From: Litorimonas sp964425355
GTDB taxonomy: Bacteria > Pseudomonadota > Alphaproteobacteria > Caulobacterales > Maricaulaceae
DNA: 10,712 nt
Reading direction: 5' to 3'
Assembly: GCA_964425355.1 (NCBI GenBank)
Contig: CAYRMO010000094.1
Span: forward strand, 1-10,712
A model generated the notes under the pieces. It worked only from the letters and a program-made list of their open reading frames with translations. It did not search any database and was not told the DNA's origin. Positions 1-6,070 of this stretch are shown one piece after another (positions within the stretch are counted from its first letter, which is position 1; the number at the start of each line of letters is the position of its first letter). The translations under genes were made by a program, and so were the position numbers.

Positions 1-1037
1 ACAGAGTTGAGGAGTGTCGTGCCTGTCGATAATTTACCTGAGTAAATCCGGCAAAATGTCAGCGTTCCGACAAATTTGTCATTCATGATTTTAAAGGCGA
101 GCATTGAGAGCGGCTCATCATCAGCAGCAGGTCGTGTTGTCTCCTCACCCGTCTTGCCATCAATGCCTTTGATCGCAGCAATATCGAGCGGCGACGGCAG
201 GTAGGCCACAACCGCGTCTAGAAGCGGCTGAACACCTTTGTTCTTAAAGGCTGTACCACAGAAAACAGGGACAACCTTACCGGCAATCGTTGCTTCACGT
301 ACAAGACGTTGAATTGTTTCAACACTTGGCATTTCACCTTCGAAATAGGCTTCCATGACCGCGTCATCCATCTCAGCAACAGCTTCGATGAGAGCTTCAC
401 GGTACTCAGCAGCCTGATCAACAAGATCAGCCGGAATATCAACAGTTTCGTAGCTTGCGCCCAGATCAGCTTCAGCTTCCCAGACATAAGCGACATTTTT
501 CACAAGATCGACAACACCTTTGAAGTGATCTTCCGCGCCGATCGGCAGTTGCATTTCAAGCGCGTTGCCACCCAGACGATCTTTGACAGATTGAACGGAG
601 GCGAAGAAATCAGCGCCGATTTTATCCATTTTATTGATAAAGATCATGCGCGGCACATTATACTTGTCAGCTTGACGCCAAACCGTCTCGGTTTGCGGCT
701 CAACACCGGCATTGGCATCAAGAAGCGCAACAGCACCATCCAAAACACGTAAAGACCGCTCAACTTCAATCGTAAAGTCAACGTGACCCGGTGTGTCGAT
801 GATATTTAGACGCTTACCGGCCCAAAAACAGGTTGTCGCCGCAGAGGTAATGGTAATTCCACGCTCTTGCTCTTGCTCCATCCAATCCATTGTGGCCGCA
901 CCATCATGGACTTCGGCGATTTTGTGGTTTTTACCTGTGTAATATAAGATCCGCTCCGTACAGGTAGTCTTACCTGCATCGATGTGAGCCATGATGCCAA
1001 AGTTACGGTAATCTTCGAGTTTATATTCGCGAGCCAT
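1..1037 (-). CDS. fusA: Elongation factor G, N-terminal part (cut by left edge)
   Basis: EF-G is the cytoplasmic GTPase that drives ribosomal translocation and, with RRF, ribosome recycling. The 345 complete codons seen here cover the G domain and the start of domain II. The GTP-binding motifs are all present: P-loop AHIDAGKT (residues 17-24), switch I RGITIT (59-64), DTPGH (81-85) and NKMD (135-138). Domain II begins near the left edge with a GTLTFCRIYSGKLSTG stretch typical of the family. The ATG at 1037 is preceded by TAGGAAA at about 10 nt, and the MARxYxLEDYRNFGIMAHIDAGKTT start matches bacterial EF-G. It lies 27 nt downstream of rpsG, so it is the third gene of the str operon. The reading frame is intact to the window edge; tuf, often next in this operon, would lie outside. 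Confidence 0.98.
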   Translation of the reverse strand, partial: MAREYKLEDYRNFGIMAHIDAGKTTCTERILYYTGKNHKIAEVHDGAATMDWMEQEQERGITITSAATTCFWAGKRLNIIDTPGHVDFTIEVERSLRVLDGAVALLDANAGVEPQTETVWRQADKYNVPRMIFINKMDKIGADFFASVQSVKDRLGGNALEMQLPIGAEDHFKGVVDLVKNVAYVWEAEADLGASYETVDIPADLVDQAAEYREALIEAVAEMDDAVMEAYFEGEMPSVETIQRLVREATIAGKVVPVFCGTAFKNKGVQPLLDAVVAYLPSPLDIAAIKGIDGKTGEETTRPAADDEPLSMLAFKIMNDKFVGTLTFCRIYSGKLSTGTTLLNS

Positions 1038-1064
1038 GACGGGCGTTTCCTACTAGTGTTTTGC

Positions 1065-1535
1065 TTACCAACGATAATGCGAGAAGGCACGGTTGGCTTC
1101 CGCCATTTTGTGCGTGTCTTCGCGCTTCTTAACGGCCGTGCCGCGGTTATTTGATGCATCGAGCAACTCACCTGCGAGGCGCTCACGCATTGTATTCTCA
1201 TTACGCGAACGGGATGCCTTAACAAGCCAACGAATGGCAAGCGCTTGACGACGCTCTGGACGAACCTCGACAGGAACCTGATAGGTTGCACCACCAACAC
1301 GACGAGAGCGAACCTCGACAGCTGGCTTAATATTCTCAAGCGCATCATGGAAAACACGAACTGGCTCTGTTTTGGCTTTATCCTCAACAATATCGAGAGC
1401 CCCATAAACAATACGTTCGGCTGTAGACTTTTTACCGTCTAGCATGATGGCATTCATAAATTTGGCGAGAACCAAATCATTATACTTGGCATCCGGAAGG
1501 ATGGTTCGTTTTTCGGCGCGGTGACGACGTGACAT
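1065..1535 (-). CDS. rpsG: 30S ribosomal protein S7
   Basis: S7 is the primary 16S rRNA-binding protein that nucleates assembly of the 30S head and lines the E-site/mRNA exit region. The product is 156 residues, the standard bacterial length. It begins MSRRHRAEKR and contains the conserved segments AKFMNAIMLDGKKSTAE, PAVEVRSRRVGGATYQVPVEV and the C-terminal KKREDTHKMAEANRAFSHYRW-type tail. A very strong Shine-Dalgarno (AGGGAGGG on the minus strand, 1542-1549) precedes the ATG. It is 18 nt downstream of rpsL and 27 nt upstream of fusA, so the three genes are almost certainly co-transcribed. In E. coli, S7 represses its own operon by binding the rpsL-rpsG intergenic mRNA; the 18-nt gap here is too short for a copy of that E. 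coli structure, so regulation may differ. Confidence 0.98.
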   Translation of the reverse strand: MSRRHRAEKRTILPDAKYNDLVLAKFMNAIMLDGKKSTAERIVYGALDIVEDKAKTEPVRVFHDALENIKPAVEVRSRRVGGATYQVPVEVRPERRQALAIRWLVKASRSRNENTMRERLAGELLDASNNRGTAVKKREDTHKMAEANRAFSHYRW

Positions 1536-1553
1536 AGTATACCCTCCCTAATC

Positions 1554-1925
1554 TTACTTCGGACGCTTCGCGCCGTATTTCGAACGACGCTGCTTACGAT
1601 CTTTAACACCCTGTGTATCCAGGACACCCCGAAGGACGTGATAACGCACACCCGGCAAGTCTTTCACACGACCGCCGCGGATCAGAACAACACTATGCTC
1701 TTGAAGGTTATGACCCTCACCCGGGATATAAGAGAGAACTTCGAAACCATTGGTCAGGCGAACCTTGGCAACTTTACGAAGGGCTGAGTTCGGCTTTTTC
1801 GGTGTCGTTGTATATACGCGTGTACAAACACCACGTTTTTGAGGGCATGCTTCAAGCGCAGGAACCTTGTTCCGCTTACGCTTATCTTTCCGGGGCTTCC
1901 GGACGAGCTGTTGAATCGTTGGCAT
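1554..1925 (-). CDS. rpsL: 30S ribosomal protein S12
   Basis: S12 is the decoding-centre protein that controls translational accuracy. The product is 123 residues, the usual length. The core TTTPKKPNSALRKVAKVRLTNG (from residue 39) and the loop GGRVKDLPGVRYH (from residue 84) are intact. The two lysines where classical streptomycin-resistance substitutions occur are wild type (K43 in PKKPNS and K88 in GRVKDLP, counting Met). Asp89 is the position modified by RimO in other bacteria. The start is the ATG at 1925, with AGGA about 7 nt upstream. It is the first gene of the str operon; the nearest upstream gene, ygfZ, is divergent, so the operon promoter should lie between 1926 and about 2231. Confidence 0.98.
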   Translation of the reverse strand: MPTIQQLVRKPRKDKRKRNKVPALEACPQKRGVCTRVYTTTPKKPNSALRKVAKVRLTNGFEVLSYIPGEGHNLQEHSVVLIRGGRVKDLPGVRYHVLRGVLDTQGVKDRKQRRSKYGAKRPK

Positions 1926-2002
1926 TTAATATCCTGCACAAATGCGCAAAAAGCCCTTCTCCACTGGAAACCATTTTCCGTGAAGCCGGCCATCTGCTAA
2001 AA

Positions 2003-2039
2003 TAGCCACCTTTACTCGCGAAGCGAGCCATAATGGCTA
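2003..2039. promoter_or_regulatory. Overlapping inverted repeats in the str operon leader
   Basis: Three perfect inverted repeats overlap here. TAGCCA (2003-2008) pairs with TGGCTA (2034-2039). Inside is a 5-bp stem CTCGC/GCGAG with a GAA loop (2015-2027). AGCCAT/ATGGCT forms a near-continuous palindrome at 2026-2038. The outer arm at 2034-2039 cannot pair with both partners, so the folds are mutually exclusive. The site is about 78-114 nt upstream of rpsL. Whether it is RNA structure in the leader or a DNA operator depends on the transcription start, which I cannot fix; I see no convincing -35/-10 pair in this gap. Confidence 0.35.
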
Positions 2040-2072
2040 GAATTCTTTACTTTGGTTGTCTTAAACAAGGTT

Positions 2073-2090
2073 TCCAAGGAGACCCTTGGA
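2073..2090. repeat. 7-bp perfect hairpin in the rpsL/ygfZ divergent gap
   Basis: TCCAAGG (2073-2079) and CCTTGGA (2084-2090) form a perfect 7-bp stem around a 4-nt loop AGAC. There is no T-tract on either side, so it is not a standard intrinsic terminator. It sits about midway between the divergent rpsL and ygfZ starts and could be an operator or leader hairpin for either gene. The rest of 1926-2231 holds no gene I can support: the ygfZ reading frame is open back to 2052, but that extension does not look like family sequence. Confidence 0.3.
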
Positions 2091-2231
2091 CAGCATGCTC
2101 ATCAACGGGGCGCCCACTACACAAGGAATCAGAGAACGTCAACAGCCCTTTATGATGTTTCTTCGGTCTTTGCGCTGTCTTTTCATGCGCTTGGAGTTGA
2201 ATGTCTCGAAAGAGCGGGGCATATCGAATTT

Positions 2232-3002
2232 ATGCCGATTGCCAGCCTCAATAGAACCGTATTTCATCTCTCCGGCGAGGGCGTCGAGGCCTGGCTTGCC
2301 GGCCTTCTCACCAACACAATGGACAGCGAGATCAATTTTGCCGCGCTTTTGACGCCTCAAGGCAAGATTATCGCCGATATGTTTGTTCACAAAGCCAAGG
2401 ACGGCTTTTTCCTCGAAACACCCGAAAAATTTGCCGCAAATCTTCATAAACGGCTCAAGCTTTATCGGCTACGCGCCCCGATCGAGATCACCCAAACCGA
2501 AAATCAGGTTTATGCCATTTGGGATCAAGATGAGCTGGAAGGTCTGGAAGACCCCCGCCTCCCGGCCTTAGGACGACGTTTCATAAGTGACGCGGTCATT
2601 AAAGCAGACGGGGATTATAATGCGCACCGCTTATCGCTTGGTGTCCCGGACAGCGAATATGATTTCGAGACGTCAAGCCGTTTTCCGGCCGATGTGAATA
2701 TGGACCTCTTAAACGGCGTTAATTTTTCAAAGGGCTGTTTTGTCGGACAAGAAGTCGTCAGCCGCATGAAGCGTATGACGACCGTGCGCAAACGCCTTCG
2801 CGGGATCGTCTTGTCAGGCGCCGCCCAATCCGGCGACATCATCCGCGCCGGCGAAAAGAAAATTGGTGAGGTCCTCCATGTTCATGGAAATATGGGCATG
2901 GCCCTGATCCGGATTGATCATCTTAAGAATGCGGAGGTCGATCCAACGCTGAACGGTGCGTCTGTTGAGATTATGAATTCAGTCAACGGCTTGGATCACT
3001 GA
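2232..3002 (+). CDS. ygfZ: Folate-binding Fe-S cluster assembly/repair protein YgfZ
   Basis: YgfZ (GcvT-like fold, COG0354) is a tetrahydrofolate-dependent factor that helps assemble or repair certain Fe-S proteins in the cytoplasm. The signature KGCFVGQE (residues 167-174), with the conserved cysteine at 169, is clear. So is the N-terminal pattern FHLSGEGVEAWLAGLLTN, where family members have a SGxDAxxFLQGxxTND-like stretch. I start it at the ATG at 2232 (MPIASLNR..., 256 aa). The frame stays open back to a TTG at 2052, but those 60 residues do not resemble the family N-terminus. The Shine-Dalgarno is weak (GAGCGGGG, rather far away). It is divergent from rpsL, and its last 7 bases overlap the 3' end of the convergent gene on the right. 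Confidence 0.92.
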   Translation: MPIASLNRTVFHLSGEGVEAWLAGLLTNTMDSEINFAALLTPQGKIIADMFVHKAKDGFFLETPEKFAANLHKRLKLYRLRAPIEITQTENQVYAIWDQDELEGLEDPRLPALGRRFISDAVIKADGDYNAHRLSLGVPDSEYDFETSSRFPADVNMDLLNGVNFSKGCFVGQEVVSRMKRMTTVRKRLRGIVLSGAAQSGDIIRAGEKKIGEVLHVHGNMGMALIRIDHLKNAEVDPTLNGASVEIMNSVNGLDH

Positions 3003-3601
3003 GTTTTCTCAACGGGTAAGATTTCGAGTCTCGGACCTTTAATTGATATGTCAATTTTCTCTCCACCCTCACCATTATAAAGGAACTGGGAAAAACTGGG
3101 GGTTTTCAATGGAGATGATAAAATAGTTTCATTCTCTTGGCTATTTACACATCTTGCCTCAACTTTTTTGCAGATATTAGACATCAGCATAAAGAGACCG
3201 CCCTCTTTTTTTTCAACGCGCAAGCTAACCTCGAAATCATGTTCAAACGCGTATATTTTATGGCGTTGAGAATAACTATCAATATGAGGCACATTGAAGC
3301 TGCCATACCTTACGTGAGGATCAAATGAGATAAATCCAATTGTTGACATCATTGGGTAGTCAGATTTTTTTGATTTAAATCCAACTATAGCTAACCAAAG
3401 CAACGCAAGAATCGCGAGAAGAAGCGCAAGCATCGAAATCATTCGGTTCATTTTCATATTTTTAGGGATGGCACCTACATCCTCAGACATGCGTTCACGG
3501 ATCATATCACTGACCGATTGCCCACGCCGCTCAGCCATTTTTCCAAGGCGCTCTTTTTCCTCAACACTCACTCTAACTTCAATTTTTTCAGTTTTCTTCA
3601 C
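2996..3601 (-). CDS. Membrane-anchored ribbon-helix-helix protein, unknown function
   Basis: I do not recognise this 201-aa protein as a named family. Residues 6-40 look like an RHH (CopG/Arc-type) DNA-binding unit: an alternating strand KIEVRVS, a helix EEKERLGKMAERR, a GQS turn and a second helix VSDMIRERMSE. Residues about 54-74 are a strong hydrophobic segment (MISMLALLLAILALLWLAIVGF region), flanked by basic residues on both sides. Residues 80-201 form a polar, probably beta-rich domain with two cysteines (C144, C151). The start is GTG at 3601: an in-frame TGA lies two codons upstream, GGGAG sits about 6 nt before it, and the next Met would cut the RHH in half. It follows the TPR gene by 181 bp and ends inside the ygfZ stop region. 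The likely layout is RHH in the cytoplasm and the C-domain across the membrane, but the flanking charges do not settle topology. Confidence 0.8.
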   Translation of the reverse strand: MKKTEKIEVRVSVEEKERLGKMAERRGQSVSDMIRERMSEDVGAIPKNMKMNRMISMLALLLAILALLWLAIVGFKSKKSDYPMMSTIGFISFDPHVRYGSFNVPHIDSYSQRHKIYAFEHDFEVSLRVEKKEGGLFMLMSNICKKVEARCVNSQENETILSSPLKTPSFSQFLYNGEGGEKIDISIKGPRLEILPVEKTQ

Positions 3602-3677
3602 AACTCACTCCCGTCAGGAACTTCCTACCCTTTGAGTGAAACGAAGTGAGATGTAAAAAGCAAAGAAAATAGAGTCC

Positions 3678-3705
3678 GACATTTTGTCATTCGTGTCATG
3701 ACACG
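3678..3705. promoter_or_regulatory. Cluster of TGTC/GACA palindromes, candidate RHH operator
   Basis: Within 28 bp there are two inverted pairs of the same half-site: GACA-TTT-TGTC (3678-3688) and TGTC-AT-GACA (3694-3703). The second is embedded in a perfect 14-bp palindrome, CGTGTCATGACACG (3692-3705). TGTCAT also recurs as a direct repeat with a 9-bp period (3685 and 3694). The cluster ends about 77 bp upstream of the GTG of the RHH gene. RHH dimers commonly bind short repeated half-sites cooperatively, so autoregulation is a natural reading. I see no clear -35/-10 pair for the gene in the same stretch. Confidence 0.45.
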
Positions 3706-3768
3706 GTTATTTTATGATGACTCGACTAATCATTGGGCCGAAAGTGGTATACTGGGCTAGCACAGGTC

Positions 3769-3783
3769 GCACTTTTAAAGTGC
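3769..3783. repeat. Palindrome overlapping the TPR gene stop codon
   Basis: GCACTTT and AAAGTGC flank a single T, giving a 15-bp perfect inverted repeat whose last base is part of the TAG stop of the TPR gene (3783-3785). On the minus-strand transcript it could fold as a short stem, GCACT/AGTGC, but no U-run follows, so a role as an intrinsic terminator is doubtful. Confidence 0.25.
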
Positions 3784-4442
3784 TAAACGCCGACTTGCAG
3801 GGAAAAGCCAGCATTCGCTCGGATATTATTATCATTGCTTATGACCATCGGTGTTACGCGGGAAATTTTATGCTCTAGTTTTAAGATCGTATTTCCAGTT
3901 TCACCACCTGCCGTTTTATACAGATCATAGGCTTTCAGGTAAAACATGTGAGCTTTCTTCGATTTTTCCAAATGTCTGTAGACGTCTCCGATCCTTTCTA
4001 GGGTGTGGGCGATATCTGCGTAATCATCGCTCCGAGATTTACATTGCATGTCTAAAACTTGAATGTAATTTTCGAGTGACATTTCAAATTTTTTAGATTG
4101 CGCATAGGAGGTTGCGAGACGTTTACAGGTTTCAATTAAGTCTGGACTTATTGAAACATTATTCAACAATTGAATTCTTTTCATTTCTTCTAGCAAGCCA
4201 GTGACTTCAATCGAGGAAGACTGCAATCCAATATGATAATTATGAGATGCAGAAAGTAGGCTCAATATTTCTATATTTTTGACGTCATCTTTTCCAAAAT
4301 GCGTGGAACACAAGGCATAGGCTTCACTAAAGCATTTTTGCGCTTTGATGATATTCGCTCTCTCGGTATATTGTTTTAGATAAGCTTTTCCGCGCTCAAT
4401 GAATTCATCGATGCGCGTCGAGACAGTCAAATTTTCAGACAT
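3783..4442 (-). CDS. TPR-repeat protein, unknown function
   Basis: This is a 219-aa soluble, helix-rich protein with no signal peptide or membrane segment. Two tetratricopeptide-like repeats are visible: residues 101-134 (LIETCKRLATSYAQSKKFEMSLENYIQVL...) and 142-176 (ADIAHTLERIGDVYRHLEKSKKAHMFYLKAYDLYK), with the usual small/aromatic pattern. An N-terminal helix pair (about 10-46) may be a degenerate repeat. TPRs are protein-protein interaction scaffolds; no catalytic domain is attached, so it is probably an adaptor. The ATG at 4442 has AGGAAAA just upstream and a TATAAT about 50 nt upstream. It lies on the same strand as the RHH-membrane protein, 181 bp before it, in the same AT-rich stretch, which suggests joint arrival and perhaps joint function. 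No partner or ligand can be named. Confidence 0.78.
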   Translation of the reverse strand: MSENLTVSTRIDEFIERGKAYLKQYTERANIIKAQKCFSEAYALCSTHFGKDDVKNIEILSLLSASHNYHIGLQSSSIEVTGLLEEMKRIQLLNNVSISPDLIETCKRLATSYAQSKKFEMSLENYIQVLDMQCKSRSDDYADIAHTLERIGDVYRHLEKSKKAHMFYLKAYDLYKTAGGETGNTILKLEHKISRVTPMVISNDNNIRANAGFSLQVGV

Positions 4443-4458
4443 GATTTTCCTAGTGTTC

Positions 4459-4495
4459 CAACTCAGTGAGCCCCGAGTTGAGAGTCGAAATTATA
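4459..4495 (-). promoter_or_regulatory. Candidate promoter and operator of the TPR gene
   Basis: On the minus strand a perfect TATAAT lies at 4495-4490, which would put the transcript start about 40 nt before the ATG at 4442. No good -35 hexamer is found 16-18 nt upstream, so activation or a non-canonical sigma site is possible. Between the TATAAT and the Shine-Dalgarno lies an inverted repeat, CAACTC (4459-4464) and GAGTTG (4475-4480), with a 10-nt spacer, positioned where a repressor would block initiation. Confidence 0.35.
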
Positions 4496-4663
4496 CAGAC
4501 ATAGAATTTGCAGCTATTTCGGTATACGTCCTTATACTCGAGAAGACTTAAGAACTTTCTAACTACACATAAAAACCTATTGTTTTTTATATTTTGCGGA
4601 TAGGCTACATCAGCCATTTGGTGCCGTATTTCAAAAACCCTATCAAAAAAGTAATTTGAAGTT

Positions 4664-4680
4664 TTGTAAAAATTTTACAA
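4664..4680. promoter_or_regulatory. 17-bp operator-like inverted repeat before the serine hydrolase
   Basis: TTGTAAAA (4664-4671) and TTTTACAA (4673-4680) are perfect inverted arms around one base, ending 11 nt before the ATG at 4692. The position is typical of a repressor site and also overlaps the expected ribosome-binding region, where I see no clear Shine-Dalgarno. The remainder of the gap 4443-4691 is AT-rich and holds no other gene I can support. Confidence 0.4.
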
Positions 4681-4691
4681 CTCGAGCCGCG

Positions 4692-5864
4692 ATGAAATAT
4701 AAACTAATTTTTCTTATTCTAACCGCCTTATCCATCCCTTACCGGGTGCGGCACACTCAATTCGCTAAGCGCCTATCAAAAACTCCCTGATAATTATCGC
4801 GTTTTATTTTGGCCTCAGGATCGACGTAACGACGCCTTTGTAAACGCCGAAAACCTTGCGGAAACCGCGAATATTCCAGCCGGCATTCCATCAGAATTAC
4901 GCGAAGGCAGCTTTATAACGTCGGAAAAGGCTGACCAATATTTCAAAGATCAACATTTGGCAGGATTATTAGTGCTGCGTAAAGGTGAAATCGTATATGA
5001 ACAATATGGGAGAACACTGACCCCTGAAAAACGCTGGAGCAGTTTTTCCGTTGCGAAGTCTATAACAAGTACTTTGGTCGGATCGGCAATTAAAGACGGT
5101 TACATTGGCTCCATGGACGATTTGATTACGCAATATATTCCCGAACTGAAGGAAAGCGCATATGACGCCGTGACTAACCGGCATTTACTGACCATGACGT
5201 CAGGTGTGAAATGGGCTGAAGATTATGGAAATCCGAACGCAGACGTTGCGCAATTTATTACGCATATACCTGAAAATCGCGTAGACTTCACTGTCAGCTA
5301 TTTGCAAGGCGTAGACCAGTCAGCACCGCCCGGAGACCAGTTTAATTATAATACAGGTGAAATCAACCTTGCGGGTATCTTAGTTGCGCGGGCAACAGGA
5401 AAAAACTTGCAGCTTACCTGTCTGAGAAAATTTGGGTGCCATATGGTATGGAAAGCGATGCCATTTGGGTTCTCGACTCCAGCGGTAAAGAAATTCCCGG
5501 ATGTTGCTTATCAGCACGTTTGCGCGACTATGGTCGTTTTGGTCAATTTATCATGGACGGTTCCAAAATTGACGGCGTTTCTATCTTACCGGATGGTTGG
5601 CTCAATTCTGCAACATCATCACAGAAAAACTTCAACGGTCAGGCTGGTTATGGTTTCTTTTGGTGGACTTTTGAGAATGGTAGCTATGACGCCCGAGGTA
5701 TTTTTGGGCAAAGAATAGCTATGGTTCCAAGTCATAACTATCTTGTTGTGACCCTATCAAATTGGCCAAAGGCAAACGGATCCGCTGAAATATGGAAAAG
5801 TGGGATTGAAATGTATAATGATATCACAAAGGCGTTGTTTTCCGATAATCCAGACCTAAATTAA
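4692..5864 (+). pseudogene. Lipoprotein serine hydrolase (beta-lactamase fold), two frameshifts
   Basis: Reconstructed, this is a 390-aa lipoprotein of the serine beta-lactamase-like family (COG1680; closest in pattern to 6-aminohexanoate-dimer hydrolase/EstB types). These are exported Ser-Lys-Tyr hydrolases of esters, amides or beta-lactams. Visible parts are a signal peptide MKYKLIFLILTALSI leading to the lipobox L-T-G-C (Cys19), the catalytic SVAK (S119, K122) in FSVAKS, Tyr219 in QFNYNTGE, and the third motif GIFGQ (336-340). The signal peptide is in one frame, the middle (about 4739-5400) in a second, and the C-terminus (about 5406-5864) back in the first. One extra C in CCC at 4736-4738 and one missing A in the run at 5400-5405 explain both shifts exactly. 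As written, translation from 4692 stops after about 32 codons. Sequencing error in homopolymers is an alternative to real decay. The natural substrate is unknown. Confidence 0.85.
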
Positions 5865-5892
5865 CACAGTATCACTAAGATAACGAGATAGA

Positions 5893-6069
5893 TCAAAACT
5901 CTGTATCATTGGCGCGCACTGCTTCGATATGCCAGTCTTTATAGCTGGATAATTTACGATGATCCATATAAGTACGGATTCCGAGCCTTTTGAATTCGGC
6001 ATTAAACGCCCCATTGAAAATTCAATATATCGACTTGATTTAAACGCGGTCTTTAAGCCAAAGTGCTTT
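5893..6069 (-). pseudogene. Probable C-terminal remnant of an unrecognised gene
   Basis: The minus strand is open from 6069 to the TGA at 5893-5895 and encodes a protein-like stretch of mixed composition (...RYIEFSMGAFNAEFKRLG then IRTYMDHRKLSSYKDWHIEA and VRANDTEF). An in-frame TAA at 6072-6070 cuts off any longer upstream reading, directly at the start of the GNAT gene. The only internal ATGs (6015 and 5967) would give 40 or 24 residues. The balanced, helix-like sequence and natural-looking C-terminus suggest the tail of a deleted gene rather than chance. I cannot name the family. A genuine 40-aa small protein from the ATG at 6015 is the alternative. Confidence 0.4.
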
Positions 6070-6070
6070 T

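Noticed and set aside
309..752. 147-aa open frame on the plus strand
   Set aside because: It lies antisense to the G domain of fusA, whose motifs are unmistakable; the translated product has no recognisable pattern.
806..1411. 201-aa open frame on the minus strand spanning the rpsG-fusA junction
   Set aside because: It is an alternate frame across two well-defined genes; the product is Arg/Val/Ser-rich nonsense with no family features.
1613..2005. 130-aa open frame on the plus strand over rpsL and its leader
   Set aside because: It is antisense to rpsL and lacks a ribosome-binding site or family resemblance.
1985..2034. Small open frame MARFASKGG... on the minus strand before rpsL as a leader peptide
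   Set aside because: It has no clear Shine-Dalgarno, runs into rpsL in another frame and shows no regulatory codon run; its start is part of the palindromes.
2052..2231. 60-residue N-terminal extension of ygfZ from a TTG
   Set aside because: The extension does not look like YgfZ sequence, whereas the ATG at 2232 gives a start that aligns with the family; the region also carries the inverted repeat at 2073-2090.
3769..3783. Intrinsic terminator after the TPR gene
   Set aside because: The stem is short with an AT centre, it overlaps the stop codon, and no T-run follows on the minus strand.
3003..6070. Toxin-antitoxin, CRISPR or transposon explanation for the accessory stretch
   Set aside because: There are no array repeats, no transposase or integrase, no terminal repeats, and the RHH protein is much longer than an antitoxin and has no toxin-like partner: the neighbour is a TPR protein.
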